Assembly: GCA_002435585.1 (NCBI GenBank)
Contig: DJDY01000022.1
Coordinates: 1-5,623 of the forward strand
Direction: 5' to 3'
DNA: 5,623 nucleotides
Source: Lachnospira sp. UBA5912
GTDB taxonomy: Bacteria; Bacillota; Clostridia; Lachnospirales; Lachnospiraceae
Shown: positions 1 to 5,623 of the stretch, piece after piece
How positions within the stretch are numbered: position 1 is the stretch's first letter
Layout of the letters: each line of letters starts with the position of its first letter
The notes under the pieces: model-generated
What the model was told of the DNA's origin: nothing
The model's database searches: none
What the model saw: only the letters and a program-made list of their open reading frames with translations
Position numbers and translations under genes: made by a program

Positions 1-23
1 GACTTCACTAAACAGTAATATAT

Positions 24-2057
24 TTATGTCAGCAATTGCCTGAAATCCCCCACGCATAGCGGCTTTGAATAATAAAAGCCCTGTATATTATCGCAGTTGA
101 TTCCTTTAAGAAAATCAACCTGGTTCTTAGTTTCAACACCTTCAGCAGTAACTGATATTCCCAGTTCTTTTGCAAGGGTTATGGTGTGGTCAAGAAGCCT
201 TTCGCCGCTGAAATCACCGATATAATCAATGAGACTTTTATCAATCTTTAATGTATCAAAGCATTTCATATTGATAGTAGACAGTGATGAATAGCCAGAA
301 CCAAAGTCATCTATAAGGAGTGAGAATCCGTTGTTGTGGAATTTGTCCGCAAGTTCCTTTATATTTGCATTATCTATGGCGGCACTCTCAGTTATCTCTA
401 TAGGCACATATTTAGTATCTATACCTATCTCAGATGCAATATTTTTGTAAAGTTCTACAACTGATTCAAAATACAGAGTAGCCCTTGAAAGATTAATGGA
501 TATAGGAATGAGCTTTTTGCCCTGTTTCTGCCATTCCGCCTGTTGTCTGCACACACTTCGGAATACATATTCATCAAGAGTCTTGATAAGGCCGTCTTTT
601 TCAAACAAAGGAATGAATTTGCCAGGTGATATAAGGTTTCCGTCTGAACCACGCCACCTTACGAGGGCTTCAGCACCAACAAGCTGACCTGTGGCAGGGT
701 TGTATTTAGGCTGGTACCATATTTCAAACTGCTTATTTGCTATGGCATCGGAGAAATTATCTTCCATGGCTCTGTTTTCAAGTATTTTGAGTGTATCATC
801 ATGGCTGTAGAACTGATAACTTATATCTTTACGTTCCTTAACCTGATTCTTGGCAAAGTTAGCTTCACTGTAGGCTTCTTCAACCTTCTTGTCAGCACTC
901 CATCTTGAGATACCAAAGTATGGAATCAGATTAGGAATCTTAAGAGATGATGTTACATCTTTGAGCGCAGCTTCTATCTTATGTATATGTTCTATAACTT
1001 CATTATCAGAACTGCACTGGCAATATATAACAAACCTGTCAGCATTGATATGACCAGCAAAATCTTTGTCATCGATACATTGTTCAATGCATTGCCATAT
1101 AGCCTTAAGTGTTGCATCGCCTTTGATAATTCCGCATATGGAATTAATAATCTTAAAATCGTGAATATCCATAGATATAAGAAAACCAGGTTGTGCATAA
1201 TCTCTTAAAGTCTTTTTAAAGTTGACATAATTGCTTCCGCCTGTTATACGGTCTATGTAAGCGATACGTTCGAGTTCACGCTGCTTTTCAGCACTTATAT
1301 CTTCAAAGCCTGCAACCATATGGTGAAGGTCGCCTGTTCCATCTATGTTAACGAATTTAGCTCTGCAATAAGAGATTCCACCATCACGGATTATACTATA
1401 ATCATACTGATATGAGTTTTTTATCTTGAATTGTTCACGTAAGTTATCAAGAGATGTTTCTGCAAGGGTTGTTTCCTTTTCCTCGTTTACTACAGTTTTT
1501 TCAATATATTCTTTCATAAGGTCAGAGTACAAAGGAATGGAATTAAGGGAGCTGTTAAGCATACTTCTTACCGCAGGATTAATCTTATATGGATATACCT
1601 GCTCTGTGTCTATATCTACATAGTATACACTGTTGAAGTTGCGTATTAGCGCATTTACAATATTGTTAAGCTTGGAATCTTCTTCTATTAATTCGATAAG
1701 ACCAAGTGCACATGCAGGCTTATGATTTTCATCATAATCAATCGTACACATAGAAATTCTAAACTGTTTGTTTTGCATAGAAGAGAATTTTTCACTTACA
1801 TTTTCAGCACCATTATTGATGGAATCAAACATTTTAGTAAAAAGATTCTTTTCAATAATAATGTTGTAAAGTTTGGAATTATGTAAATCATTGATTTCAT
1901 AAGATGCATCAGCATCATTTCCAGCATATCTGGAAAATACTATGTTACCACTGGATGGATAATATATAAAAATATGTTTATTCCATTCGGCAAATGCTTT
2001 TTCAATGTTAATTATTGTATTTTTATTGATAGATTTGATTAAACAAGGCTCATCCAT
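24..2057 (-). CDS. PAS-GGDEF-EAL protein, probable cyclic-di-GMP phosphodiesterase with degenerate GGDEF
   Basis: Soluble 677-residue signalling protein with no membrane segment or signal peptide. Order seen: two PAS-like sensory regions (about 15-125 and 130-258, the second ending in the PAC-like VAGFEDISAEKQRE), a GGDEF domain (about 262-420) and an EAL domain (about 430-677). The GGDEF signature is degenerate: the site reads NADRF (338-342), although the DxLTGL-like DRITGG (269-274) and the metal-site Asp297 remain, so cyclase activity is unlikely. The EAL domain keeps every expected residue: EAL Glu463, Asn522 in SINLS, EITE Glu554/Glu557, DDFGSGYSS Asp583/Asp584, Lys604, AEGVET Glu639/Glu642 and Gln659 in QGFYYSKP. 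By family knowledge it should hydrolyse c-di-GMP to pGpG, with the GGDEF perhaps acting as a GTP or regulatory domain. The start at 2057 is chosen because AGGGG sits 7 nt upstream; an in-frame ATG at 2106-2108 abuts the -10 box and lacks a ribosome site. The signal sensed is unknown. Confidence 0.93.
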   Translation of the reverse strand: MDEPCLIKSINKNTIINIEKAFAEWNKHIFIYYPSSGNIVFSRYAGNDADASYEINDLHNSKLYNIIIEKNLFTKMFDSINNGAENVSEKFSSMQNKQFRISMCTIDYDENHKPACALGLIELIEEDSKLNNIVNALIRNFNSVYYVDIDTEQVYPYKINPAVRSMLNSSLNSIPLYSDLMKEYIEKTVVNEEKETTLAETSLDNLREQFKIKNSYQYDYSIIRDGGISYCRAKFVNIDGTGDLHHMVAGFEDISAEKQRELERIAYIDRITGGSNYVNFKKTLRDYAQPGFLISMDIHDFKIINSICGIIKGDATLKAIWQCIEQCIDDKDFAGHINADRFVIYCQCSSDNEVIEHIHKIEAALKDVTSSLKIPNLIPYFGISRWSADKKVEEAYSEANFAKNQVKERKDISYQFYSHDDTLKILENRAMEDNFSDAIANKQFEIWYQPKYNPATGQLVGAEALVRWRGSDGNLISPGKFIPLFEKDGLIKTLDEYVFRSVCRQQAEWQKQGKKLIPISINLSRATLYFESVVELYKNIASEIGIDTKYVPIEITESAAIDNANIKELADKFHNNGFSLLIDDFGSGYSSLSTINMKCFDTLKIDKSLIDYIGDFSGERLLDHTITLAKELGISVTAEGVETKNQVDFLKGINCDNIQGFYYSKPLCVGDFRQLLT

Positions 2058-2064
2058 AAACATT

Positions 2065-2069
2065 CCCCT
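2065..2069 (-). promoter_or_regulatory. Ribosome binding site deciding the phosphodiesterase start
   Basis: On the minus strand AGGGG lies 7 nt before the ATG at 2057. This is a strong Shine-Dalgarno match with ideal spacing and favours the 677-residue protein over a 694-residue reading that begins at 2108. Confidence 0.85.
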
Positions 2070-2079
2070 ATTCTTACTA

Positions 2080-2127
2080 TAAAAACTGCTGTAAAAACTC
2101 ATATACATAATATAGCACCAGTTTTTA
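2080..2127. repeat. Three copies of TAAAAACT around the promoter, candidate operator
   Basis: On the plus strand TAAAAACT occurs at 2080-2087 and 2092-2099 (direct, 12 nt apart), and its exact reverse complement AGTTTTTA occurs at 2120-2127. The inverted copy sits within the -35/-10 spacer and the other two sit in the initially transcribed region. The placement suits a transcription factor binding site, but no regulator is identified and AT-rich DNA makes chance copies possible. Confidence 0.4.
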
Positions 2128-2137
2128 ACAGAGTAAA
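2109..2137 (-). promoter_or_regulatory. Sigma-A-type promoter of the phosphodiesterase gene
   Basis: On the minus strand: -35 TTTACT (2137-2132), 17-nt spacer, -10 TATATT (2114-2109). The -35 matches 4 of 6 and the -10 matches 5 of 6 consensus positions. Transcription would begin near 2102, giving a leader of about 45 nt before the ATG at 2057. The upstream ATG at 2106-2108 would then lie just upstream of the transcript start. Assigned by eye from consensus and position. Confidence 0.6.
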
Positions 2138-2169
2138 TATTTATAATTGTTAATATTTTGTGATATTAA

Positions 2170-2270
2170 GGCAATGAGCGCAAAAGAAAAGGAAGCGGCA
2201 TCGAAGCGGTCATTTACTTTTCGGACGGCTTAACGAACGAAAAGTCATGAAAAGCAGGACGAAAGAAGAA
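2170..2270. other. GC-richer intergenic segment with inverted and tandem repeats
   Basis: About 100 bp at roughly 45% GC inside clearly AT-richer surroundings, between the phosphodiesterase promoter and the terminator of the MraY-like gene. It contains the tandem pair GAAGCGG (2192-2198 and 2203-2209, 11-nt period) and an imperfect hairpin: TCAT and ACTTTTCG (2210-2213, 2216-2223) pair with CGAAAAGT and ATGA (2238-2245, 2247-2250) around a 14-nt loop. No T-tract follows the hairpin on either strand, so it does not look like a terminator. It could be a dispersed intergenic repeat, a small RNA, or a gene remnant; I do not recognise it. Confidence 0.35.
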
Positions 2271-2311
2271 AAAAATACGCACACGCATATACATGTTTGC
2301 GTGTGCGTATT
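2261..2311 (-). terminator. Intrinsic terminator of the MraY-like gene
   Basis: A perfect 13-bp stem (2274-2286 with 2299-2311, AATACGCACACGC and its complement) encloses a 12-nt loop. Read on the minus strand it is followed by TTTTTCTTCTTTC (2273-2261), a classic U-rich tail. It starts 16 nt after the stop codon at 2328. There is no T-tract on the plus-strand side, so it works for the minus strand only. It separates this gene from the phosphodiesterase gene downstream. Confidence 0.92.
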
Positions 2312-2327
2312 ATGCATTTAATATTCA

Positions 2328-3290
2328 TTACATAACAGCAAATATAACGGCAGCCGCAATAACTATCTGTATGATAGCAAATCTGAATACAACCTGTGCA
2401 TCTGACCATTTCTTGTTCTTTCTCATATGATCATGGATAGGTGTTCGTATATTCTGCATAAGATTGATATGAAGAAATCTTATGAATGAAACCTTGATTA
2501 ATCCAAGTCCGCCATCGATTATAAGAATGATGGCAAGAGGTATGAACAACAGTGGACAATGAAGCTTAAGGAAGGCAAATGCAATAAATATTCCTATTGC
2601 CCTTGAGCCGGCATCACCCATAAGAAGCTTACTAGGAGATGCATTGAACCACAGATAACCAAGTATACATACAACCATGATAAGTATAACATGCCTGAAA
2701 GAGCTTTCTATATCAAATATTCTGAATAGTAAAAATGCTGATGAAAGTGTAATAGCAGAAAGTGTTCCGCATAATCCATCTACACCATCTGAACAGTTAG
2801 TTACATTGATACTTACCCAGATAAGAATGACAATAAGTATTCCATAGATAACAGGGTTAAGTGTAACTGTAAGTTTAAAAAGTGCTATGTTGAAGGTGTT
2901 AGGGTTGTAATGAAGATAAGTTATGGCAGCCATAACTGCAATAATAAAATCAATAATACCCTTTTTTAATTCGCCCCATGGCGATGATGAAGCATCATCA
3001 AGATAGCCTGAAAGCATAGCAGCAAGTACAAGTATCAGGTAAATGATAATCTCTGATGTAAGATTAACGAAAATCATACAGGTTATGGTAAACACAAGTA
3101 TGAATATGATACCAGCCCCTCTTGGTTTACCAACTGATTTGGAACCATTGATAGCATATGCTCTTCCCCCATCTCTTGGAAGTATATTCTTTCCCATATA
3201 TATAGCGAGGCATGTTACTGCAAATGCGAATAATATGCTGAAAAATGTAACAACATTTATGTAGCTGGGACTTATCAGATAATAAATCAT
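2328..3290 (-). CDS. mraY: MraY-like phospho-N-acetylmuramoyl-pentapeptide transferase family protein
   Basis: Polytopic membrane protein of 320 residues, the usual MraY length, with about ten hydrophobic segments. Family members transfer a phospho-sugar from a UDP-sugar to undecaprenyl phosphate on the inner face of the membrane; MraY itself makes lipid I for peptidoglycan. Motifs seen: GKPRGAG (54-60) in the first cytoplasmic loop, GYLDD with Asp98/Asp99, NCSDGVDGL (165-173), NASPSKLLMGDAGS with Asp226, and the C-terminal PIHDHMRKN (284-292) followed by WSDAQVVFRF (295-304), which resembles the MraY PLHHHFE...GWSE.xVV.xFW block more than WecA/TagO. Departures from textbook MraY are HDH for HHH and KPRGAG for TPTMGG. 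It stands alone, not beside mur or fts genes. It could be the housekeeping MraY of a divergent clostridial clade, a second paralogue, or an enzyme for another envelope polymer; the symbol denotes family. The start has AAGGAG 7 nt upstream. Confidence 0.85.
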   Translation of the reverse strand: MIYYLISPSYINVVTFFSILFAFAVTCLAIYMGKNILPRDGGRAYAINGSKSVGKPRGAGIIFILVFTITCMIFVNLTSEIIIYLILVLAAMLSGYLDDASSSPWGELKKGIIDFIIAVMAAITYLHYNPNTFNIALFKLTVTLNPVIYGILIVILIWVSINVTNCSDGVDGLCGTLSAITLSSAFLLFRIFDIESSFRHVILIMVVCILGYLWFNASPSKLLMGDAGSRAIGIFIAFAFLKLHCPLLFIPLAIILIIDGGLGLIKVSFIRFLHINLMQNIRTPIHDHMRKNKKWSDAQVVFRFAIIQIVIAAAVIFAVM

Positions 3291-3297
3291 AATTATT

Positions 3298-3303
3298 CTC
3301 CTT
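3298..3303 (-). promoter_or_regulatory. Ribosome binding site of the MraY-like gene
   Basis: AAGGAG on the minus strand, 7 nt before the ATG at 3290. It is a full-strength Shine-Dalgarno match and fixes the start codon. Confidence 0.88.
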
Positions 3304-3316
3304 ATTTTAATATGAA

Positions 3317-3361
3317 CTTTGTGTTAATAGTACTGGTGTTAAATATAATACAAAGCCAGTA
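3317..3361 (-). promoter_or_regulatory. Possible structured leader of the MraY-like mRNA
   Basis: In the leader of about 70 nt, two 6-nt complementary pairs interleave: TACTGG (3361-3356) with CCAGTA (3336-3331), and CTTTGT (3355-3350) with ACAAAG (3322-3317). In the order A-B-A'-B' they would be mutually exclusive or form a pseudoknot. Each is only 6 bp, so this may be chance. No known riboswitch class is recognised. Confidence 0.22.
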
Positions 3362-3367
3362 TACTTT

Positions 3368-3396
3368 ATGATAAATTCCAGCAATTATGATGTCAA
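3368..3396 (-). promoter_or_regulatory. Strong sigma-A promoter of the MraY-like gene
   Basis: On the minus strand: TTGACA (3396-3391, perfect -35), a 17-nt spacer, and TATCAT (3373-3368, 5 of 6 to the -10 consensus). The expected transcription start is near 3361, giving a leader of about 70 nt. This is the best promoter match in the window and suggests steady expression. Confidence 0.8.
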
Positions 3397-3514
3397 GTGT
3401 AACATTAAAGTAAATGTATAGCAGATGCAAAAAAATACAACAAACAAGAAAAGGTTGGTCTTTCAAAACAAATAAACACAAAAAGCTCATAAAAAATGAC
3501 CAATTGTCAAAAAA

Positions 3515-3542
3515 TTAATAGTATTTAAATAAATGTTATGAT
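3515..3542 (+). promoter_or_regulatory. Likely extended -10 promoter of glgB
   Basis: TTAATA (3515-3520, 4 of 6 to -35), a 16-nt spacer, and TATGAT (3537-3542, 5 of 6 to -10) preceded by TGT, the extended -10 TGn motif. An A-tract lies directly upstream of the -35. Transcription would start near 3549, giving a leader of about 73 nt. A different promoter in this AT-rich stretch cannot be excluded. Confidence 0.5.
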
Positions 3543-3605
3543 AAAATACATTTATACAAATGAGTATGTGAACTGATATGTGTATATACCAGTTAAAATA
3601 TAAGT

Positions 3606-3617
3606 GGAAGGGCGGAG
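3606..3617 (+). promoter_or_regulatory. glgB: Ribosome binding site of glgB
   Basis: The purine-rich GGAAGGGCGGAG ends 4 nt before the ATG at 3622; the GGAAGGG part alone is spaced 9 nt from it. This supports the ATG at 3622 over the in-frame GTG at 3604, which lies before the purine tract and has no ribosome site of its own. Confidence 0.8.
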
Positions 3618-3621
3618 TTAT

Positions 3622-5556
3622 ATGGCTGATATGTTGAATTACAATGATGTGCGGATAAGTGAACTGGATTCTTATCTTTTCGGACAGGGAACACATTATG
3701 AAATTTACAATAAGATGGGAGCACATGTTGCACAAAAAGAAGGTAAAGCAGGTGTATATTTTGCAGTGTGGGCACCAGCGGCAAAGGATGTATATGTTAT
3801 AGGTGAATTTAATGACTGGAAAGCATATGGATACGATATGAAAAAGATATCTGATGGCGGTATATACGAATTGTTTATAGAGGGCGCCAGGGCAGGACAG
3901 ATGTACAAGTATCTTATCATTGCACAGAATGGAGATGCCATATATAAAGCTGACCCATATGCTAATGCAGCACAGTTAAGACCCGAAACAGCTTCTATAA
4001 TCACAGATCTTAATGGCTTTAAGTGGACTGATAGTGCATGGGTGGAAAGCAAGAAGAAAGAGGACCATCTTAAATCACCAATGTCAATATACGAATGCCA
4101 TCTTGGATCATGGAAGAAACAGGAAGATGGAACGGAGGACGGATATATTAATTACAGGGATATAGCACCAGAACTGGCGGCATATGTATCAGATATGGGG
4201 TATACACATATTGAACTTATGGGCATTGCAGAATATCCATTTGATGGCTCGTGGGGATATCAGGTTACGGGATATTATGCACCTACAGCCAGATATGGAA
4301 CGCCTGAGGATTTTATGTATTTTGTCAACTATATGCACAGTAAGCATATTGCCGTTATTCTTGACTGGGTTCCAGCACATTTTCCAAAGGATGCGCACGG
4401 ACTTGCCAACTTTGATGGAAGCTGTGTATACGAGTATGCAGATCCACGTAAGGGAGAGCATCCTGACTGGGGAACCAAAGTGTTTGACTATGGAAAGAAT
4501 GAGGTATCTAACTTCCTTATTGCTAATGGTATGTTCTGGGTTGATAAGTTCCATATAGATGGACTAAGAGTTGATGCAGTGGCATCCATGCTTTATCTTG
4601 ATTATGGCAGGACAGAAGGCAACTGGGTTCCTAACAAGTACGGTGGTAATGGCAATCTTGAGGCTATGAGCTTTTTAAAGCATTTCAACAGCATGATGAG
4701 GAAGCGTTTTCCACAGGCAGTTACAATAGCTGAAGAATCAACAGCATGGCCTATGGTAAGTGGCGACCCTGACAATGGTGAATGTCTTGGCTTTACATTT
4801 AAGTGGAACATGGGATGGATGCATGATTTCCTTGAATATATGAAGCTGGATCCTTACTTTAGAAAGTTCAATCATGGAAAGATGACATTTTCAATGATGT
4901 ATGCATATAGTGAGAACTTCATACTTGTTCTTTCACACGATGAGGTTGTTCACCTTAAATGTTCAATGTTAGGCAAGATGCCTGGAGACAGAGAGGACAA
5001 GTTTGCCAATCTCAAGCTGGCATATGCATATATGAGTGGACATCCTGGCAAGAAGCTGCTCTTTATGGGGCAGGAATTCGGACAGTGGAATGAGTGGAGT
5101 GAAAAGAGAGCACTCGACTGGTATCTGTTAGAGGATGAATCACATAAGGAATTAAAAGATTTTACTAAGGCATGCATGATGCTTAATAAAAAATACAGAT
5201 GTCTGTATGAAACAGATTATAGTCCTGAGGGATTCCGTTGGATTAATGCAAATGACAAGGATAACAGTGTTTTCTCATTCATAAGGATAAGTCCTGATAA
5301 GAAGAGACATCTTCTGTTTGTATTGAACTTTACGCCAGTAGAAAGAATGAACTACAGAGTAGGTGTCCCTGTAAAGGGCAAGTATAAGCTTGTTCTTGGA
5401 GAGGATATGAAGAACCAGAAGAAGACTCTTACAAGTGTTCATGGTGAATGTGATGGGTATAAAGAATCACTGCTCATTGATTTACATAGATATGGAATTG
5501 CTATTTATGAGTTTAATGGGGATGTGAATGCACATAAGCCTGCTAAAATAAACTGA
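3622..5556 (+). CDS. glgB: 1,4-alpha-glucan (glycogen) branching enzyme GlgB
   Basis: Cytosolic GH13 enzyme of 644 residues. It cleaves an alpha-1,4 glucan chain and re-attaches the piece by an alpha-1,6 bond, creating glycogen branches. Domains seen: an N-terminal CBM48-type beta-sandwich (about 30-120, with FAVWAPAAKDVYVIGEFNDW), the catalytic barrel (about 150-510) and a C-terminal all-beta domain (about 535-635). GH13 motifs are intact: region I DWVPAHF (Asp248, His253), region II GLRVDAV (nucleophile Asp318), region III IAEEST (acid/base Glu371), region IV LSHDEVVH (His439, Asp440). GSWGYQVTGYYAPTARYG is also typical of branching enzymes. It lacks the long extra N-terminal module of the 728-residue E. 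coli enzyme, as many Firmicutes GlgB do. After region IV it reads HLKCSMLGKMPGD where many GlgB have HGK.S. It is divergent from the MraY-like gene; no other glycogen gene lies within the window. Confidence 0.97.
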   Translation: MADMLNYNDVRISELDSYLFGQGTHYEIYNKMGAHVAQKEGKAGVYFAVWAPAAKDVYVIGEFNDWKAYGYDMKKISDGGIYELFIEGARAGQMYKYLIIAQNGDAIYKADPYANAAQLRPETASIITDLNGFKWTDSAWVESKKKEDHLKSPMSIYECHLGSWKKQEDGTEDGYINYRDIAPELAAYVSDMGYTHIELMGIAEYPFDGSWGYQVTGYYAPTARYGTPEDFMYFVNYMHSKHIAVILDWVPAHFPKDAHGLANFDGSCVYEYADPRKGEHPDWGTKVFDYGKNEVSNFLIANGMFWVDKFHIDGLRVDAVASMLYLDYGRTEGNWVPNKYGGNGNLEAMSFLKHFNSMMRKRFPQAVTIAEESTAWPMVSGDPDNGECLGFTFKWNMGWMHDFLEYMKLDPYFRKFNHGKMTFSMMYAYSENFILVLSHDEVVHLKCSMLGKMPGDREDKFANLKLAYAYMSGHPGKKLLFMGQEFGQWNEWSEKRALDWYLLEDESHKELKDFTKACMMLNKKYRCLYETDYSPEGFRWINANDKDNSVFSFIRISPDKKRHLLFVLNFTPVERMNYRVGVPVKGKYKLVLGEDMKNQKKTLTSVHGECDGYKESLLIDLHRYGIAIYEFNGDVNAHKPAKIN

Positions 5557-5623
5557 TTTAACTGTAGGTGCAGAATAGCTTTTTGATGTTTATATTATAC
5601 ATATTACTGTTTAGCACACATTC
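5557..5623 (+). other. Tail after glgB with no recognisable feature
   Basis: Sixty-seven AT-rich bases follow the glgB stop. I see a short T-run (5580-5584) but no convincing stem before it, so neither a terminator nor a new gene start can be supported. The end of the glgB transcript probably lies beyond the window or depends on another mechanism. Confidence 0.4.

Larger units (their letters stand above)
3304..3621. other. Divergent intergenic region between the MraY-like gene and glgB
   Basis: About 318 bp without a credible gene. It holds the minus-strand promoter and leader of the MraY-like gene (3304-3396), the likely plus-strand promoter of glgB (3515-3542) and the glgB ribosome site. 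The 118 bp between the promoters are A-rich on the plus strand, with A-tracts at 3429-3435, 3480-3484, 3491-3496 and 3509-3514 that could bend DNA or act as UP elements. An interrupted inverted repeat, GGTTGGTC (3453-3460) and GACCAATT (3498-3505), has 6 Watson-Crick pairs plus two G-T positions and might be an operator, weakly supported. Confidence 0.6.

Noticed and set aside
2058..2108. Longer phosphodiesterase reading starting at 2108, adding 17 residues with SFYSSFYS
   Set aside because: The ATG at 2106-2108 touches the -10 box and has no ribosome site, while AGGGG sits 7 nt before the ATG at 2057. The SFYS repeat is only the 12-nt DNA repeat read as protein.
2174..2233. Plus-strand 19-codon frame starting MSAKEKEAASK
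   Set aside because: The AAGG before it is only 2 nt from the ATG, no promoter is evident, and the length is too short to support without conservation.
3302..3490. Minus-strand open frame of 62 codons upstream of the MraY-like gene
   Set aside because: No ribosome site, odd hydrophobic AT-driven composition, and it overlaps the near-consensus promoter and leader of the MraY-like gene.
3504..3542. TTGTCA as the -35 box of the glgB promoter
   Set aside because: It is a better hexamer than TTAATA but no good -10 lies 16-18 nt downstream, and the distance to TATGAT is 27 nt.
3604..3621. GTG start for glgB six codons upstream
   Set aside because: There is no ribosome site before it and its codons cover the purine-rich ribosome site of the ATG at 3622.
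3705..4052. Antisense open frame of 115 codons inside glgB
   Set aside because: It lies opposite a strongly conserved coding region, and its protein resembles no family I know; it is a shadow of glgB codon usage. The same applies to the open frames at 4184-4558 on both strands.
5557..5623. Terminator for glgB
   Set aside because: A T-run is present but I could not find a stem immediately before it.

Overview
The window is AT-rich and carries three complete genes plus their control regions. Low GC, strong AGGGG/AAGGAG ribosome binding sites, TTGACA-type promoters, a PAS-GGDEF-EAL protein and a GlgB of the short type all suggest a member of the Clostridia, most likely a Lachnospiraceae gut or rumen anaerobe (Butyrivibrio, Roseburia or Lachnospira-like). 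The assignment is an inference from style and protein character; no marker gene is present.

Layout. (1) Positions 24-2057, minus strand: a soluble two-PAS, GGDEF, EAL protein with a degenerate cyclase motif and an intact EAL site, so probably a cyclic-di-GMP phosphodiesterase. Its promoter (2109-2137) lies just upstream and is surrounded by three copies of an 8-mer. (2) 2138-2327: a short intergenic stretch holding a clear intrinsic terminator for the next gene upstream and a more GC-rich, partly inverted-repeat segment of unknown nature. (3) 2328-3290, minus strand: a MraY-like polytopic phosphoglycosyl transferase with its own promoter (3368-3396), which is close to consensus. (4) 3304-3621: a divergent intergenic region with back-to-back promoters. 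(5) 3622-5556, plus strand: glgB, glycogen branching enzyme, with all GH13 catalytic motifs. (6) 5557-5623: a short tail with no clear feature.

How they relate. The three genes appear to be three separate transcription units: the terminator after the MraY-like gene and the separate promoter in front of the phosphodiesterase gene argue against an operon, and glgB is divergent. They serve signalling (c-di-GMP turnover), envelope polymer synthesis and storage polysaccharide synthesis. Nothing in the sequence ties them into one pathway. I see no mobile element, CRISPR array, tRNA, rRNA or convincing undescribed multi-gene system. The most interesting points are the operator-like repeats at the phosphodiesterase promoter, the divergent MraY outside a cell-wall cluster, and the unexplained intergenic segment.
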